Assembly (NCBI GenBank): GCA_024305405.1
Contig: JAKNDB010000110.1
Location: 2,790,001 to 2,854,000 of the forward strand
Direction of reading: 5' to 3'
Length of the DNA stretch: 64,000 bases
From: Dirofilaria immitis
Taxonomy: Eukaryota > Nematoda > Chromadorea > Rhabditida > Onchocercidae
The translations under genes were made by a program, and so were the position numbers. Of this stretch, positions 61,667 through 64,000 are shown in pieces. Below the pieces are notes generated by a model, which worked only from the letters and a program-made list of their open reading frames with translations, was not told where the DNA came from and did not search any database. How positions within the stretch are numbered: the stretch's first letter is position 1; every line of letters begins with the position of its first letter.

Positions 61667-64000
61667 TCATTCTGTACAATATTCCTGTGTATAGCATGTT
61701 CTCCGATACAGGACAATAACTGATAAAGTTGAAATAAGGAACTCTGTGGCGAAGATTGCCAACAAAAAACTGAACGACACCGGTGTCAAACAAATAGTTA
61801 TATGTTTCAGTTCTTTCGCTTCAAATCGTTGCAGTGAATCAGTATCTGCAATTATAGTTATTAACAAACTTTGTCTAAAATTATTATACACTAAATATCA
61901 ATATGATAAAATAACCATAATTTTGGGACTTAACTTTTGGCTAATTTTTTGGTTAGAGATGAAACGAAAGAATTTTGATTTCATACGAAGCATATATCTT
62001 TCCTAACATTTGTTTAAATATGAAACAAAGATTAAGTTAAAAAGAACTAATGAAGTACTTATTGGATCATCTATATCAAATACTGTCATCAACTGCGAAA
62101 ATACATCAACCACTGTTTCGTCGGTATCACCGTATCGAGAAGCAATTGATAGTTCCTCTTACCGCGTCCTGATCCAATTGAACAATCGTCGCTTGTTCTC
62201 TGTAACAATCTTTCGCATATTACTGGATTTCTTTCATTGATAAACAATGAGCGAAAAAAGAAATATTTCTGAAAATTTGATTGTTTCATGCAAAAATAAT
62301 CATAGAATAGACCTTACAACTTCCACGCCTCAGTGAGAGGCGTATCTGACAATGAAAGTATAACGATGATTGATCTGCGAATTTAAATACCTGAAAAAAT
62401 CATGACTGGAATATTTGATTTTGGAGAAAAACTGCTAAAAATGATACTAAGAAGATATCTGGCGAATTGGTACCGATAAATTCGATGATTACTGATAATG
62501 AAAGACTCAATTATCAGGACTTGAAAAGGATAAAAGAAGCAAGTTTAACGAAGTTTAATCATAGATTTCTAAATGAATAAATCCTATTTTAGCTTAAAAT
62601 AACTGTTTCCTAATATCGCTTATTTCCCTCATCTAACGGTGTTTCTGAAATTGGCGAGATCAAAAGATAGGAATACTACCTGAGAAACTTGTCCACCTGT
62701 CAAATCAGACGTATAAACTAAATTATTCAACAGATATTTGTCAACAGCACAGCCGTTCTCGTCCAACAATTGAACCTCTTTTCCATTTTCTTCTTTGGCA
62801 ACACATGAATGAACGGTTGTACAATATAAATTTGTTTCTGCAAAAAATACCAATGTTGAACCATTTCAAGCGTAGTTTTTAATTCAAGAATCTCTTAGGT
62901 AATTCAAGACAAGAAAAGCAAATCATTTTGAACAATCTTTTTAGCTGATAAGTTTTTTGAAAAAATGAAATAAAAAAAAAAAACCGAGATTAGTTCATCA
63001 TTTAGATGAATTTAGATTATAGAAGACTTACCTGGAACTCTCCCATCTTCATCCGCACATGACCATTGATGATAAACTTGTTCTCCAACAGTAGTGTATT
63101 TTACAGGGGAACCATGTGGTCCGTCCATAAGAACTTGATATCGACAAGTTGGAAGAGCTATTTGTTGTGTAATCACTCCATTTGAAAGAGTATCACTTCT
63201 GATAATTTTTATCGTTATAACAACAAGTTTTCATTTATCACGCAAAAGTTTACATTTCTTCAACTAAGTAGAATTTAATTAATCTAATCGAAATATCTCA
63301 AAGTAGTCGAATGCCAGTGCAATTGAAGCTTAAAAGCTTAAATATATTTTAAGAATATTTTATAGAATTATAGTCTTGAAATTACTAAACTACCTTAAAT
63401 ACTTTAATATATTACTTAGAAACTGCTGATTATTATAAATTATATAATTAAAGAATTTCGCATATTGTCATGTAATATAAAATAAGTGTAACTTACTCAA
63501 AATCATCCACTGTACTGTTACGATTGGTAAGTGCTCTTACATGATGCTTATCACCACCGATCATTACAACAATCTTCCTTTGTTGTTCACTATTTAAACT
63601 AAAGAATTTTGATACTAAAGTTTAGATATTTATTATTTTTAGCTTAGTTTTATTCAGCGTCATTTAAAATCCACTTTACTTCATTCTTCAAAAAGGAAAA
63701 AAAGATTTATGAATTAACCTAACATCAAGACGTGTTGTTACAGTACGATCTGTTTCCATATAAAAGCATTTCACATAATATGATTTATCAATTTTTGTGA
63801 TAAACATCTGCAATAAAAAGAAAAATCAATATTTTCAGTAAACATGTTGGTTGCATTTAGAGAAATTTTTAAAATTTTAAAAAACAAAAAAAAATACCGG
63901 ATGAAAAGTAATGATGACAGTCATACAGACGTATAATCCTCGTGGATTACTCTGAAAAATGCCATATATAAACTAGAAAGAGTGTTGAGCTTAAAAAAAA
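61667..64000 (-). CDS. ZP-domain (cuticlin-like) membrane protein, 5' end outside window
   Basis: Eight exons in view: 63951-63898, 63807-63719, 63598-63497, 63198-63032, 62837-62680, 62390-62313, 62268-62059 and 61846-61667 (stop TGA 61667-61669). They encode about 345 residues. The ZP domain runs [119 protein letters not shown]. This pattern is diagnostic of nematode cuticlin/cuticlin-like ZP proteins, which polymerise in cuticle or apical matrix. After the ZP come a basic RGKR furin-like site, a short linker and a hydrophobic helix ([20 protein letters not shown]) with a short tail, the standard order. One break at 62155-62156 (one more G on the minus strand) joins RGKR to [10 protein letters not shown]. 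The N-terminus and signal peptide lie beyond base 64000. Confidence 0.88.

Overview
The window is AT-rich nuclear DNA of a nematode, most likely a spirurid or filarial species. The evidence is: many short exons split by introns of about 100-500 bp, 3' splice sites of the TTTTCAG/TTTTTAG type, and a gene set that includes a cuticlin-like ZP protein, an EXC-5/FGD-like Rho GEF, a class B neuropeptide GPCR and a very large modular ectodomain protein. I see no prokaryotic operon, CRISPR array, rRNA, tRNA or transposon.

Layout: (1) 1-22651, plus strand: the 3' part of one giant gene (about 60 exons, about 3,400 residues in view) for a type I membrane protein. Its modules in order are C-type lectin, LDL-receptor A, CUB, sushi, EGF, more sushi, Ig, Eph-receptor-like ectodomain, Ly6/uPAR, HYR, ephrin-receptor-like Cys repeats, an EGF array, pentraxin/LamG, HYR plus sushi, more ephrin-receptor-like repeats, one membrane helix and a cytoplasmic tail. 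It is SVEP1/polydom-like with extra modules. (2) 23561-29015, minus strand: a complete DH-PH-FYVE-PH Rho GEF (FGD/EXC-5 type), convergent with gene 1. (3) 29016-40033: no recognisable exon; a cluster of microsatellites at 31-33 kb. (4) 40034-44022, minus strand: a secretin-family (class B) GPCR. (5) 44023-56390: a 12 kb stretch with no recognisable protein gene. (6) 56575-60335, plus strand: a small Ser-rich then coiled-coil protein with an SxIP motif. (7) 61667-64000, minus strand: a ZP-domain (cuticlin-like) membrane protein whose 5' end lies beyond the window.

The genes do not form one pathway. Three of them (EXC-5-like, cuticlin-like, giant ectodomain) belong to families often used by epithelia and apical matrix, but that is only a family-level inference.

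A key caveat: the reading frame breaks more than 25 times, in all five genes. Nearly every break is repaired by one extra base in a homopolymer, while splice sites and domain signatures stay intact. I read this as systematic homopolymer under-calling in the assembly, not gene decay. Short open frames therefore understate every gene here.
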